Source of the DNA: Tenacibaculum maritimum NCIMB 2154
GTDB lineage: Bacteria; Bacteroidota; Bacteroidia; Flavobacteriales; Flavobacteriaceae
Direction of reading: 5' to 3'
Assembly: GCF_900119795.1 (NCBI RefSeq)
Contig: NZ_LT634361.1
Span: 3,271,001-3,335,000 of the forward strand
DNA length: 64,000 nucleotides
Part shown: piece by piece, positions 1-8,630 of the stretch
Layout of the letters: each line of letters starts with the position of its first letter
How positions within the stretch are numbered: position 1 is the stretch's first letter
Made by a program: the position numbers and the translations under genes
Notes under the pieces: generated by a model
Database searches by the model: none
The model's input: only the letters and a program-made list of their open reading frames with translations
Told to the model about the DNA's origin: nothing

Positions 1-758
1 CTAGCAAAAGTACTTGTTTGCAAAAAGATAGAGTTCCCTGTTTCACATTCTAATAAAGCCCTAAATCCATCATACTGATCATTTACTTCTCCCGAAAAAG
101 TTTTTCCTAGTTGCTGCTTTTCAAATTGAATCCCTTCTAAAGAAACAAAAGTATTTATATATTTTTCTTCTATTTGCCTTAATCGAATGGTCGTTGGCTT
201 TATAGCTTCTACAACAGATGATCTCACTATATAATCTCGATAAGATGTAGAAGGAATCGCTTCTAATCTTCCCATATAATTTAAAAGCCCCAATGTAAAC
301 TTTCCTGGAATGGCATTGGTAGGGTTGATACTATTTAAAGGCTGACCATCATCATAAGTTACTGTTAGCCCATCCAATTTGAGATACACTTTTCTACCAA
401 CTTCATATACCTGATTTAAAGAACTACTATTAACTCGAACCTCAAGACCTGCATTAGGATTCGTTGGACGATCTTGTATTATCAGCTTTTTATAAAAATT
501 ACCTTCACTATCATTAGAAATAACATAGCCTATAACATATGTTGGTTCTTTCCTAATCGGATAAGTGTATGTTAACTTCCCATTTGCTCTAAACTCCTGC
601 ATTAAATCTTTCTGAACTTTATGGATGGTCAACTCTGTATGAATCTCAGGTTCTTTTATTACAATATCCGGTATCGTAAAACTATGCTCTATGCAAGAGA
701 GCAAAAAATTACTTATTACTAATAAAACACAAATGCCTTTAATTTTAATTATTTTCAT
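1..758 (-). CDS. DUF5689-type lipoprotein, C terminus cut by window edge
   Basis: The reading frame is open from ATG at 758 to the window edge, about 252 residues. The N terminus is a lipoprotein signal peptide with a lipobox ending in Cys22 (LLSC), so the protein should sit in the outer membrane. The stretch VIGYVISNDSEGNFYKKL near residues 75-92, followed by IIQD, is the typical opening of DUF5689, an OB-fold-like domain of Bacteroidota surface lipoproteins. It lies 43 bases downstream of a TonB receptor on the same strand, so the two are probably co-transcribed and form a surface binding pair. The substrate is unknown; the divergent secreted nuclease-fold enzyme hints at nucleic acids or phosphate esters. 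The family call is fairly sure, the role is inferred. Confidence 0.75.
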   Translation of the reverse strand, partial: MKIIKIKGICVLLVISNFLLSCIEHSFTIPDIVIKEPEIHTELTIHKVQKDLMQEFRANGKLTYTYPIRKEPTYVIGYVISNDSEGNFYKKLIIQDRPTNPNAGLEVRVNSSSLNQVYEVGRKVYLKLDGLTVTYDDGQPLNSINPTNAIPGKFTLGLLNYMGRLEAIPSTSYRDYIVRSSVVEAIKPTTIRLRQIEEKYINTFVSLEGIQFEKQQLGKTFSGEVNDQYDGFRALLECETGNSIFLQTSTFA

Positions 759-801
759 CTTTCTCTTTTTTTATTTTTTACAATTTCATCAAATAACAAG
801 T

Positions 802-3567
802 TCAAAATGAATACGTAAGATTAACAAAATAAGTTGCCCCTCTCCCATACCAATATTGATTCCCGAAGATTGGATTTTTCAATGCTTTATCTTCTTTCAA
901 ACCTCTATAATCAGCATTTCTACGCTGCTCATAACCTCCTGTTTTATATATTGTATCTAATACATTATTAACACTTACAAAAAGCCCTATATATCGATTT
1001 TCTCCTACTCTCCATGATTTTCCTCCTATCACATTTATTATTAAATAATCACTAAATCGCTCTTGTTCGAGTAATTTTTTTGCTTCTACCGGTTCATAAT
1101 CATTAAAAGGCAAACCATCTACTGGATCTAAAGAAAAGATAGCAGTTCTAGCTAATGGAGCAATAGCAACATAAGCGTTACTAAAATAATTGGCTGTACT
1201 TCCTACGAACCAATATGCTGGATCTTTATATTCAAACCCTATAGAATATGCACTATGAGGACCTCCTGCCAACCTATAATTTTTTAAAAATGAAACTCCT
1301 TCAAATTGCCTTTTCCCATCATAATAAAGGTATAAATCAGGATTACTATCATAAAAATATTGCCCTATTCCTACAACTCCTTTTATATTAACTGTTGGCA
1401 TTATATTCAACTCAACACCTAACTCCAAACCTATATTCTTTTTATCAATTCCTACCAATGCTTCCTTAGAAAACGAGCGTCCATTTACATAATAAAATGA
1501 AACTTCACTCATGTCTTTTATATGAGTATAATATCCTGTTAACTTTCCACTAACTATAGGAGTTCTCAAGATATAACTAATATCAGCACTTAATTTTTTC
1601 TCTTCCGTAACATTGGGTATCACTTCATTACTCTCTCTGATATTTATAAAAGTATTTTGAACATTTGGGGCTTCAACCATATACCCCCCATTAAGCTCCA
1701 ACAAATGCCTTCCATTTACTTTATAAGTTACACCTGCTTTCCCTTTTACACCTGTAAAGCTTAATGAACTACTATTTCCTAATGAGGAGTTGGGGTACTT
1801 TCCATTCTTATACATCCCTTTTCGCTGATATGTTGTTTTTAACATATTTGCTGCTATATAAAAATCTATTTTTTTATAATTGAACTGTGCCTGTATAAAC
1901 CCATCAATAGTATTTGCATAAAGCTGATAATTATACTTAAACCGATTTCCTCTTGCTACAACTCTATTAGGAGTTAGGTTATTTACTTGCTTACTTTCAT
2001 AAGTATCTCCAAACGGATCAATATCTAAATATCCAACTCCTCCTAGAAGATCTAGAACCTCGGCAAAATTGACTGAATTTACTCGTTGATATTTTATTTT
2101 TGCATTCAGTTGTATATGTTTTGTCAATGCTACATCAAGAATACTATTGACTACGAACTGTGTTTCATCATTACGATCTTCATACAAAATATATGCAGCA
2201 TTTCCTTTAGTTCCTAAATTCTTTTCATACAATTCACTCCATTTTAATTGCCCATTTTGGATGAAATCTTGCATTACCTCATAAGCATTAGAATAGCGCT
2301 CTCGTAAGCTATAGCTTGGAAGCTTTTTATAATAAGTAGGAATCGGATTTACCCCTCCTAATGCTCCTATAAAAAAATTCCCTTCTCCATCCTTTACATT
2401 TTTATTTAAAAATCTCCCATTGTACTCCAATCGACTATTCCCTATTTCTCCAAACTGATACAATAAATTTGTATTTAAACTGGCCTTATTAGAAATAGTC
2501 CAATAGTGATTACATAAAAACAAGGGCTCTTCTACCCTTTTTATACGCGAATTTCTTTTCTTCCCTTCTTGGTTCCCCCAATAAGGATTGTATTTAATTC
2601 CTTTTAGTTTATACACCTCTTCCGTATTTGCTGAAGATTTTCCTCTTTTACTAAAAGCAGCAATTCCTGTAAGATTAATACTATGCTTATCATTCATTTT
2701 ATTTTCTACAGAAATTAATAACGAGTTTCCATCATATAACGTTCCATCTACAAATCCTTCTTCTCCGATTCTCTTCCCTGCTGAAATAGCAAAAGCCCAT
2801 CCATTCTTTAGCATTCCAGAAGTATAAGACGCCATAATTCTTTGCTGATAACTTCTATTAGTAGTGGCCATTGATAGTTTGATTCTTTTTCTATATTCAG
2901 AAGCCCTCGTATTCATATTCACGGTTCCTAAAAGCCCTCCAAAACTAACATTTGAAGCCCCTAAACCACTGGTGAAATCTTGGTTTCTAAATACATCATT
3001 AAGCCCTCCCCAATTGCTCCATAAGGGTTTCTTTGTAGTAAACTTATTCATTTCAACCCCGTTGATTAACACCTTACTATTTTCTGAATTTAACCCTCGT
3101 ATCTTAAAAAAAGAAGTACTGAAATCAAAGGCTGCTGCTCGTAAATAAATTCCTTTCGATGCCTGTAATAACCCTGAAATATTATCTATGCTATTTCTTT
3201 CTGAATCTAGTTCTTCATCGGAAATTAGAATTGTACTCATTTCTGGCTCTTTGATATCGTTTATCTCATCCATAAGAAGCTCTCCTAAAAGTATCCTTTT
3301 TCCTAATAAAACTATTGGATATTTTTGAGCACTATACCCTTCCTTTCTAACTTCTAGTAAATACTCTCCATTAGGAAGACCTTCGAATACAAATATCCCT
3401 TTAAAGCTTGTTTTTCTTTCTAAAGAAAGTTTTTTGATATAAACAGCTACACCTTCTATAGGTTTTTTCGAATTGCTATTCAGAATCGTGCCTTGAATGA
3501 AGTTTTGAGATAACGAAGAAAAACTATACAGTAAACTCAATAGTATTATAATTCCATTTTTTTTCAT
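802..3567 (-). CDS. TonB-dependent outer-membrane receptor
   Basis: The product has 921 residues. Residues 1-20 form a signal peptide ending at SLSQ. About 23-100 is a carboxypeptidase-D-like beta-sandwich (GTILNSNSKKPIEGVAVYI), usual in Bacteroidota receptors. About 115-230 is the plug, with KIRGLNSENSKVLINGVEM. The rest alternates as a beta-barrel and ends in an aromatic residue (FVNLTYSF). The receptor imports a ligand across the outer membrane using TonB energy. The downstream DUF5689 lipoprotein is a likely surface partner, and the divergent endonuclease/phosphatase-fold gene may produce the ligand. The ligand cannot be read from sequence. Receptor identity is near certain. Confidence 0.93.
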   Translation of the reverse strand: MKKNGIIILLSLLYSFSSLSQNFIQGTILNSNSKKPIEGVAVYIKKLSLERKTSFKGIFVFEGLPNGEYLLEVRKEGYSAQKYPIVLLGKRILLGELLMDEINDIKEPEMSTILISDEELDSERNSIDNISGLLQASKGIYLRAAAFDFSTSFFKIRGLNSENSKVLINGVEMNKFTTKKPLWSNWGGLNDVFRNQDFTSGLGASNVSFGGLLGTVNMNTRASEYRKRIKLSMATTNRSYQQRIMASYTSGMLKNGWAFAISAGKRIGEEGFVDGTLYDGNSLLISVENKMNDKHSINLTGIAAFSKRGKSSANTEEVYKLKGIKYNPYWGNQEGKKRNSRIKRVEEPLFLCNHYWTISNKASLNTNLLYQFGEIGNSRLEYNGRFLNKNVKDGEGNFFIGALGGVNPIPTYYKKLPSYSLRERYSNAYEVMQDFIQNGQLKWSELYEKNLGTKGNAAYILYEDRNDETQFVVNSILDVALTKHIQLNAKIKYQRVNSVNFAEVLDLLGGVGYLDIDPFGDTYESKQVNNLTPNRVVARGNRFKYNYQLYANTIDGFIQAQFNYKKIDFYIAANMLKTTYQRKGMYKNGKYPNSSLGNSSSLSFTGVKGKAGVTYKVNGRHLLELNGGYMVEAPNVQNTFINIRESNEVIPNVTEEKKLSADISYILRTPIVSGKLTGYYTHIKDMSEVSFYYVNGRSFSKEALVGIDKKNIGLELGVELNIMPTVNIKGVVGIGQYFYDSNPDLYLYYDGKRQFEGVSFLKNYRLAGGPHSAYSIGFEYKDPAYWFVGSTANYFSNAYVAIAPLARTAIFSLDPVDGLPFNDYEPVEAKKLLEQERFSDYLIINVIGGKSWRVGENRYIGLFVSVNNVLDTIYKTGGYEQRRNADYRGLKEDKALKNPIFGNQYWYGRGATYFVNLTYSF

Positions 3568-3682
3568 AGCTTTCGATTTTTCTTTTCCAATTCAAATGTA
3601 ACTATTTAAAAATCAACATTTAACATTATTTGTCATTTAAAAAAACATTTTTTTTATTTATTTTATAGCAAACTTTAAACCT

Positions 3683-4732
3683 ATGAAGAAAATATTCACA
3701 CTTATTTTTATATTAAGTATCACTATCTGTTTTTCTCAACAAAAAAAAAGATACGATATAAGAACCGTCGCTTTTTATAACCTTGAAAACTTATTTGACA
3801 CCATCAATGACATCACCAAAAATGATGAAGCTAGCCCTATCATGAAACTTCGTGAAAATAGAAGCAAGGTATATTGGGATAAGATTGCTAAATTAAGCGA
3901 AGTAATTTCCCAAATAGGAAAAGAAAAAACAAAAACAAGTCCAGCTATCCTAGGAATTGCCGAAGCTGAAAACAATACTGTTTTACAAAACCTAATAAAT
4001 ACTAAAAAACTGAAAGGTATGTATGATATTATCCATTTTGATTCTCCTGACGAAAGAGGTATCGACGTAGCTCTTTTATATCAAAAAAAATACTTTACTC
4101 CTACGCATTATGAAGTATTCAATCCTAATATTTATGTAGAAAACAGAAAAAAGCATACGCGAGATATTTTATTAGTTACAGGATATTTGGACAACGAATT
4201 GGTGCACATCATCATAAATCACTGGCCTTCTCGTAGAGGTGGAGAGGAAAAAAGTAGTCCTTTAAGAGAAAAAGCAGCTTATAAAGTTACTCAAATCATT
4301 CAAAAGATTAGAAATCAAGACGAAAACGGTAAAATACTAATTATGGGAGATTTTAATGATGACCCTATTAATAGTAGCTTCAAAAATGTATTAAAAACTA
4401 AGCGTAAAAAACGCAATGTAAATAAACAAGACATATACAATCCTTATGAAGATATGTTCCGAAGAGGGTTTAGTACGCTCGGGCATAGAGACCAACTTCA
4501 TTTATTTGACCAAATTTTAATTAGTTCTTCTCTATTAAATAAGAATAAAAAAGATTTTTCATCTTATAAATTATTCAATGCCTCCATTTTTAATAAACAA
4601 TTTCTAATAAACAAAAAGGGGCGTTATAAAGGGTATCCTAAAAGAAGTTTTTCAAGGGGGAAATACACAGGAGGGTATAGTGATCATTACCCTGTATATA
4701 TTCATTTGATTAGAGAAACGAATTCATATTAA
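3683..4732 (+). CDS. Secreted endonuclease/exonuclease/phosphatase-family enzyme
   Basis: The product has 349 residues and an N-terminal signal peptide (ends near CFSQQ). The motifs of the EEP (DNase I-like) fold are in order: FYNLENLFD near 31-39, the metal-binding Glu in GIAEAEN near 91-97, HWPSRRGG, GDFNDDP near 222 and the C-terminal SDHYPVY with the catalytic Asp-His. Such enzymes hydrolyse phosphodiesters of nucleic acids, or phosphoesters, outside the cytoplasm. It is divergent from the TonB receptor/DUF5689 pair across a 115-base promoter region, which suggests joint use in nucleic-acid or phosphate scavenging. The fold is secure; the exact substrate is not. Confidence 0.85.
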   Translation: MKKIFTLIFILSITICFSQQKKRYDIRTVAFYNLENLFDTINDITKNDEASPIMKLRENRSKVYWDKIAKLSEVISQIGKEKTKTSPAILGIAEAENNTVLQNLINTKKLKGMYDIIHFDSPDERGIDVALLYQKKYFTPTHYEVFNPNIYVENRKKHTRDILLVTGYLDNELVHIIINHWPSRRGGEEKSSPLREKAAYKVTQIIQKIRNQDENGKILIMGDFNDDPINSSFKNVLKTKRKKRNVNKQDIYNPYEDMFRRGFSTLGHRDQLHLFDQILISSSLLNKNKKDFSSYKLFNASIFNKQFLINKKGRYKGYPKRSFSRGKYTGGYSDHYPVYIHLIRETNSY

Positions 4733-4744
4733 CCACAATGAAAA

Positions 4745-4784
4745 AAATAAGCGAGAGGTGCAACATTATACCTCCCGCTTATTT
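4745..4784. terminator. Bidirectional hairpin terminator between converging genes
   Basis: A 15-bp stem with one mismatch (arms 4745-4759 and 4770-4784, loop of 10) is flanked by an A-run at 4741-4747 that becomes a T-run on the minus strand. The mismatch becomes a G.U pair in the minus-strand RNA, so it fits best as the end of the yicC-gmk-nadD transcript. It also lies just past the nuclease-family gene. Confidence 0.75.
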
Positions 4785-4797
4785 CCAATAAACTTTG

Positions 4798-5385
4798 CTA
4801 TTTTTTATAGAAATTCATTTCATCAATATATTTCCAGACGGTAGCAGAAAGCAATGGTTTGCTATTTTTTCCTTCCTTAATTTGATTTCGAATCATTGTT
4901 GAAGAAATTTGTATTATAGGGGCTTCTACCCTATGTATTTTATGATGGTTATCAAACTGAGTAGCTACCTTACCCTCCGAAATCCTAGGATATACATATA
5001 CTTCATAGTCTTCTAAAATTGTTTCATAATTTTTCCATTTATGAAGCCCTTTTAAATTATCCTCTCCCATTATCAAATTAAATTGATGATCTGGATACTT
5101 CTCCGAAATATGAGCTAAAGTATGTACCGTATAATTCGGCTGAGGTAAATTAAATTCAATATCAGAAGGTTTTATTTTATCATATCCTTCTGTAGCTTTA
5201 AAAACCATTTCTAACCGATGGTAATTATCCAATAATGTACTTTTCTTTTTAAATGGATTATGAGGAGTTACCACCATCCATATTTCATCTAAATCAGAAT
5301 TTTCTACCATATAGTTCGCGATTATTAAATGCCCTATATGTATGGGGTTAAATGTTCCGAAATATAAACCTATATTCTTTGACAT
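4798..5385 (-). CDS. nadD: Nicotinate-nucleotide adenylyltransferase
   Basis: The product has 195 residues and converts nicotinate mononucleotide plus ATP to deamido-NAD, the second-last step of NAD synthesis in the cytoplasm. The N terminus has the nucleotidyltransferase motif GTFNPIHIGHLIIANYM with the HxGH signature, and the C-terminal SSTMIRNQIKEG matches the ISSTxIR motif of the family. Length is normal. It is the last gene of a tight operon after yicC and gmk (2-base gap to gmk), a frequent order in Flavobacteriia. A terminator hairpin follows the stop. Confidence 0.95.
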   Translation of the reverse strand: MSKNIGLYFGTFNPIHIGHLIIANYMVENSDLDEIWMVVTPHNPFKKKSTLLDNYHRLEMVFKATEGYDKIKPSDIEFNLPQPNYTVHTLAHISEKYPDHQFNLIMGEDNLKGLHKWKNYETILEDYEVYVYPRISEGKVATQFDNHHKIHRVEAPIIQISSTMIRNQIKEGKNSKPLLSATVWKYIDEMNFYKK

Positions 5386-5387
5386 GA

Positions 5388-5978
5388 TTATACTGGAGAG
5401 GTTCCTAAAAATTCATCTACTAAGCTCTCTGCATCCTTTAAAGCTACTGCTAAATCATAGTTCTTTATTGTTTTATCAAACATAGGTGCAGTGGCTAATT
5501 CTATTGGTGCCTTTGCTATTCTTGCTGCTATTTTTTCATCGCTCTCTTCTCCTCTTTTTTTTAAGCGCTTTAATAGTTCATTAATATCTGGTGGTTTTAC
5601 GAAGACCGCTAAAGTTTCTTCTGGGAATTTTTCTTTAATTCTTAATCCTCCTCTAACATCAATATCAAAAATTACATGCTTACCTTTTGCCCAAATCCGT
5701 TCAACTTCCGTCTTTAGAGTTCCATAAAAATTATCTCTATAAACCTCTTCCCATTCCAAAAATTCTTCTTTTTTTATTTTCTGCTTAAAATCTTCTAATG
5801 AAATGTAATAATAATCTACTCCTTCTTTTTCATTGCTTCTAGGATTACGAGAAGTTGCTGAAATAGAAAACTCTAAATTAAATCGTTCTTGAGCCAGTAA
5901 ATGACGTACGATTGTTGTTTTTCCTGAGCCTGAGGGTGCTGAAAACACAAATAGTTTTCCTTTAAATTCTTTAGTCAT
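5388..5978 (-). CDS. gmk: Guanylate kinase
   Basis: The product has 196 residues and phosphorylates GMP to GDP with ATP in the cytoplasm. The P-loop SAPSGSGKTT lies near residues 13-22; the GMP-binding region follows, with SATSRNPRSNEKEGVDYYY and later FDIDVRGGLRIKE. Length fits the family. It lies between yicC (4-base gap) and nadD (2-base gap), so the three genes are almost surely one transcript. Confidence 0.96.
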   Translation of the reverse strand: MTKEFKGKLFVFSAPSGSGKTTIVRHLLAQERFNLEFSISATSRNPRSNEKEGVDYYYISLEDFKQKIKKEEFLEWEEVYRDNFYGTLKTEVERIWAKGKHVIFDIDVRGGLRIKEKFPEETLAVFVKPPDINELLKRLKKRGEESDEKIAARIAKAPIELATAPMFDKTIKNYDLAVALKDAESLVDEFLGTSPV

Positions 5979-5982
5979 TTTG

Positions 5983-6849
5983 CTATAAAACGTTTAAAAT
6001 TTGTTCTTTTATCTTTTCTAACTCATCTTTCATTTGAATAACTAATTTTTGCATTGGAGCAAAGTTAGCCTTAGATCCTGTAGTATTTATTTCCCTTCCT
6101 ATTTCTTGAACAATAAACCCTAATTTTTTTCCATTAGATGTATCATTTGCTAACTCTTGTAAGAAATAGTCCAAATGATTTGCTAGACGAACTTTTTCTT
6201 CATTAATATCTAGTTTTTCCAAATAATAAATTAATTCTTGTTCAAAACGATTTTCATCTACCTCAACTTTTAGATCTGCTAAAGCTTTTTCTAAACGTGT
6301 TTTTACATGTTTTATCCTCTCTCCATCAAGTGCTTTTACTTCTTCTAATGCTAGTTTTATATTTGCAATTCTTAATTTAAAATCCTCTTCTAAAGAAGCT
6401 GCCTCATCTATCCTATACTTTACAATTTCTTTGATAGCTTCTTCAATGTGCTCATTAATTTGACTCCATTCTTCCTCATCTAGTTCTTCTCTTTCCGTTT
6501 TTAAGGCATCCGGCATACGAACAGCCATTTTCAAAAGTTCAATATCATCAGAAGATCCAGCCTGAGTTACATTTCTTAACTGCTGAATGTACTCTCTTAC
6601 TACTGCATTGTTAATTACTGTTGAAGTTTCATCAGCTGTCATTTCTATGTAAATAGAAAAGTCAACTTTTCCTCTTACTAAGTTAAAAGCTAACTTCTTT
6701 CTTACTTCCAGCTCTTTTTCTTTATAATACGACGGAATACGAACATTTAGATCAAGATTTTTACTATTTAACGATTTAATTTCAATCGTTACTTTTTTAG
6801 TTGGTAATTGTAATATGGACTTTCCATATCCCGTCATTGACTGTATCAT
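5983..6849 (-). CDS. yicC: YicC-family endoribonuclease-like protein
   Basis: The product has 288 residues. The N terminus MIQSMTGYGKS is the family hallmark, and the C terminus holds the conserved GRE segment (GFIVQEIGREINTTGSKAN). The middle is a long Glu/Lys-rich helical region. YicC proteins are cytoplasmic endoribonucleases implicated in small-RNA decay in Escherichia coli; that role is taken from the family. It is first in the yicC-gmk-nadD operon, with a TAnnTTTG box about 20 bases upstream of the start. Confidence 0.92.
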   Translation of the reverse strand: MIQSMTGYGKSILQLPTKKVTIEIKSLNSKNLDLNVRIPSYYKEKELEVRKKLAFNLVRGKVDFSIYIEMTADETSTVINNAVVREYIQQLRNVTQAGSSDDIELLKMAVRMPDALKTEREELDEEEWSQINEHIEEAIKEIVKYRIDEAASLEEDFKLRIANIKLALEEVKALDGERIKHVKTRLEKALADLKVEVDENRFEQELIYYLEKLDINEEKVRLANHLDYFLQELANDTSNGKKLGFIVQEIGREINTTGSKANFAPMQKLVIQMKDELEKIKEQILNVL

Positions 6850-6869
6850 AATTTCATTTTTATGGAAGG

Positions 6870-6877
6870 CAAATATA
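6870..6877 (-). promoter_or_regulatory. TAnnTTTG -7 box for yicC-gmk-nadD
   Basis: Read on the minus strand this is TATATTTG, a perfect match to the Bacteroidota -7 consensus, 20 bases upstream of the yicC start. I find no clear TTG -33 element at the usual distance, so confidence is limited. Confidence 0.45.
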
Positions 6878-6880
6878 CAG

Positions 6881-7780
6881 TTATTTGTTGGGAGTTGTAG
6901 CTACTTGCTTGGTTACTAAATACACCCCTAAGAATATTAACAATGTTGCAGAAATTTTTATTGTATTTAAACTATCACTTCCCACCAATAATGCATATAT
7001 AGAAGCAATAACTGGTTGTAAATATATAAAAACACTTACTGTTGTTGGTTTTAATTTAGATAATGCAAACAAATTGAACAAATAAGTCACACATGTAGTA
7101 AATAAAACAACGAATCCAACTTTGGCATAAATATTCATAGGCATTGTACTCCATGAGACCTCCATGAGTTCTAAAAAACCAAAAGGAACCACAAATAGCA
7201 ACCCGAATAAATACAGCCATTTAACAAAAACAATGGGGTTATATTTAGAAACTAACTCTTTTACAATTACTAAATACATTGCATAAGATGCTGCATTTAT
7301 AAAAACTAAAAAGTTTCCAAACACCATATTTTTAGCATTTACAGATGATGAGTTTCCATAAACTATTAAAACAATCGCTCCTATTAAACCAATAGCTACT
7401 CCTGCTATTTTACGAGGAATTAATTTTTCTTTTAATATGATACTTGCAAAAATCAACACTAAAATAGGAGACATCACCATCATTACTGAAGCACTAATAG
7501 GCGTAGTATAGCTCAATCCTTTAAAAAAAGATAGCATATTTAATCCTATCCCGAAAAAAGAAGCCATTATAATTCTTTTATAATCTCCTTTTTCAATGGA
7601 TTGCCCCTTTACAAATAAGCCCAATAGCCAAAAAACAATCGTAGCTCCAAGGACTCTTAAAAGGATAAAACCAAAAGGTTTAATATACAAAGGCATTACT
7701 TCTTTTGCAACGGTGAATGTTACCCCATAAATTATTGTTGCAATTGAAGCCGCAACAAGCGGAAGTGTTCTAGTGTTCAT
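6881..7780 (-). CDS. EamA/DMT-family membrane transporter
   Basis: The product has 299 residues and about ten hydrophobic segments arranged as two repeats of five, the EamA (drug/metabolite transporter) pattern. The first half starts VAASIATIIYGVTFTVAKE and the second near NFLVFINAASYAMYLVIVK. These inner-membrane proteins export or import small metabolites; the substrate cannot be predicted. It stands alone: the yicC promoter lies just past its stop, and the BON-LysM gene upstream has its own terminator. Length is normal. Confidence 0.88.
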   Translation of the reverse strand: MNTRTLPLVAASIATIIYGVTFTVAKEVMPLYIKPFGFILLRVLGATIVFWLLGLFVKGQSIEKGDYKRIIMASFFGIGLNMLSFFKGLSYTTPISASVMMVMSPILVLIFASIILKEKLIPRKIAGVAIGLIGAIVLIVYGNSSSVNAKNMVFGNFLVFINAASYAMYLVIVKELVSKYNPIVFVKWLYLFGLLFVVPFGFLELMEVSWSTMPMNIYAKVGFVVLFTTCVTYLFNLFALSKLKPTTVSVFIYLQPVIASIYALLVGSDSLNTIKISATLLIFLGVYLVTKQVATTPNK

Positions 7781-7902
7781 GAACTTATAATCTCTTTTAT
7801 TTACCCCGCAAAGGTGCAGATAATTATTAATTTTTAAACAAAAAAAAGCTTTTTAACACCTTCTTTTTTCAAACGTCCATCTTACCACTACTTTCAAAAA
7901 AA

Positions 7903-7925
7903 AAGTGCCACGAAACGCAGCACTT
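7903..7925 (-). terminator. Hairpin terminator after the BON-LysM gene
   Basis: A 6-bp stem (AAGTGC/GCACTT) with an 11-base loop is followed on the minus strand by a long T-run. It starts 22 bases past the stop codon of the BON-LysM gene. Confidence 0.65.
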
Positions 7926-7947
7926 GTTATTTTTATTGATCTAATAA

Positions 7948-8418
7948 CTAATCCATTAAAGGTGGGATTCTCAATACTTGTCCTGGGTAAATCTTATCAG
8001 GATGAGACAGCATTGGTTTATTAGCTTCAAAAATTTCAGGATATTTCATCGCATTTCCATAATATTCCTTTGCTATTTTACCTAGCGTATCTCCACGTTC
8101 TACTGTATGAAACTGAGCCATTATTTCTTCTTCTATAACTTCCACTTCTGCTACTGTCATATTATCTTCTACAGTAGCAATACCATTTGTATTCCCTATC
8201 ACTAAAACTACCTTTTCTTTTGTTGGTAAGTCCGCCGCTTCTCCTGACACAACCGCTTTGTCTTCTTCTACGCTCACAGATAAATTTTCCACAGATAGAT
8301 CTAGCGCTTTAACTGCATCCACTAATTTCATTGCTTTTTCTACTGCTTCTTCTTCAGTTGTTTTACCAATACCAAATACCTTAGCACCAGCATCTTTAAT
8401 AAATGAAAATAATCCCAT
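7948..8418 (-). CDS. BON-LysM protein, Kbp/YgaU-like
   Basis: Translation from ATG at 8418 (MGLFSFIKDAGAKVFG) gives 156 residues, which aligns with the family; the frame continues 15 codons upstream but that extension looks non-coding. About 27-90 is a BON domain (LSVSVEEDKAVVSGEAADL, NGIATVEDNM) and about 103-153 a LysM domain (HTVERGDTLGKIAKEYYGN, IYPGQVLRIP). There is no signal peptide. E. coli YgaU/Kbp has the same architecture and is a cytoplasmic potassium-binding protein. It has its own terminator. The orthology is likely; potassium binding is inferred. Confidence 0.88.
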   Translation of the reverse strand: MGLFSFIKDAGAKVFGIGKTTEEEAVEKAMKLVDAVKALDLSVENLSVSVEEDKAVVSGEAADLPTKEKVVLVIGNTNGIATVEDNMTVAEVEVIEEEIMAQFHTVERGDTLGKIAKEYYGNAMKYPEIFEANKPMLSHPDKIYPGQVLRIPPLMD

Positions 8419-8563
8419 TTTTCTTATTTTTTGTTGATTAATAAATACATTTCTACTGCACAATATACAACTTTTATGCCATTATTTAATATTCTTATTG
8501 TCAACTCTTCATTACTCTTAAATTTAGCAGGATGCTATTTTAGAGATCCTTTATCCCATAAAA

Positions 8564-8592
8564 AACCCTTTGAATAAATTATCCAAAGAGTT
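8564..8592 (-). terminator. Hairpin terminator after the M43 protease gene
   Basis: A 9-bp stem (arms 8564-8572 and 8584-8592, one pair being G.U in the minus-strand RNA) is followed on the minus strand by a T-run. It lies about 40 bases past the protease stop codon. Confidence 0.65.
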
Positions 8593-8630
8593 CTTTATTT
8601 ATCTTAAATTAAGATATTGAAGTTTCCCAC

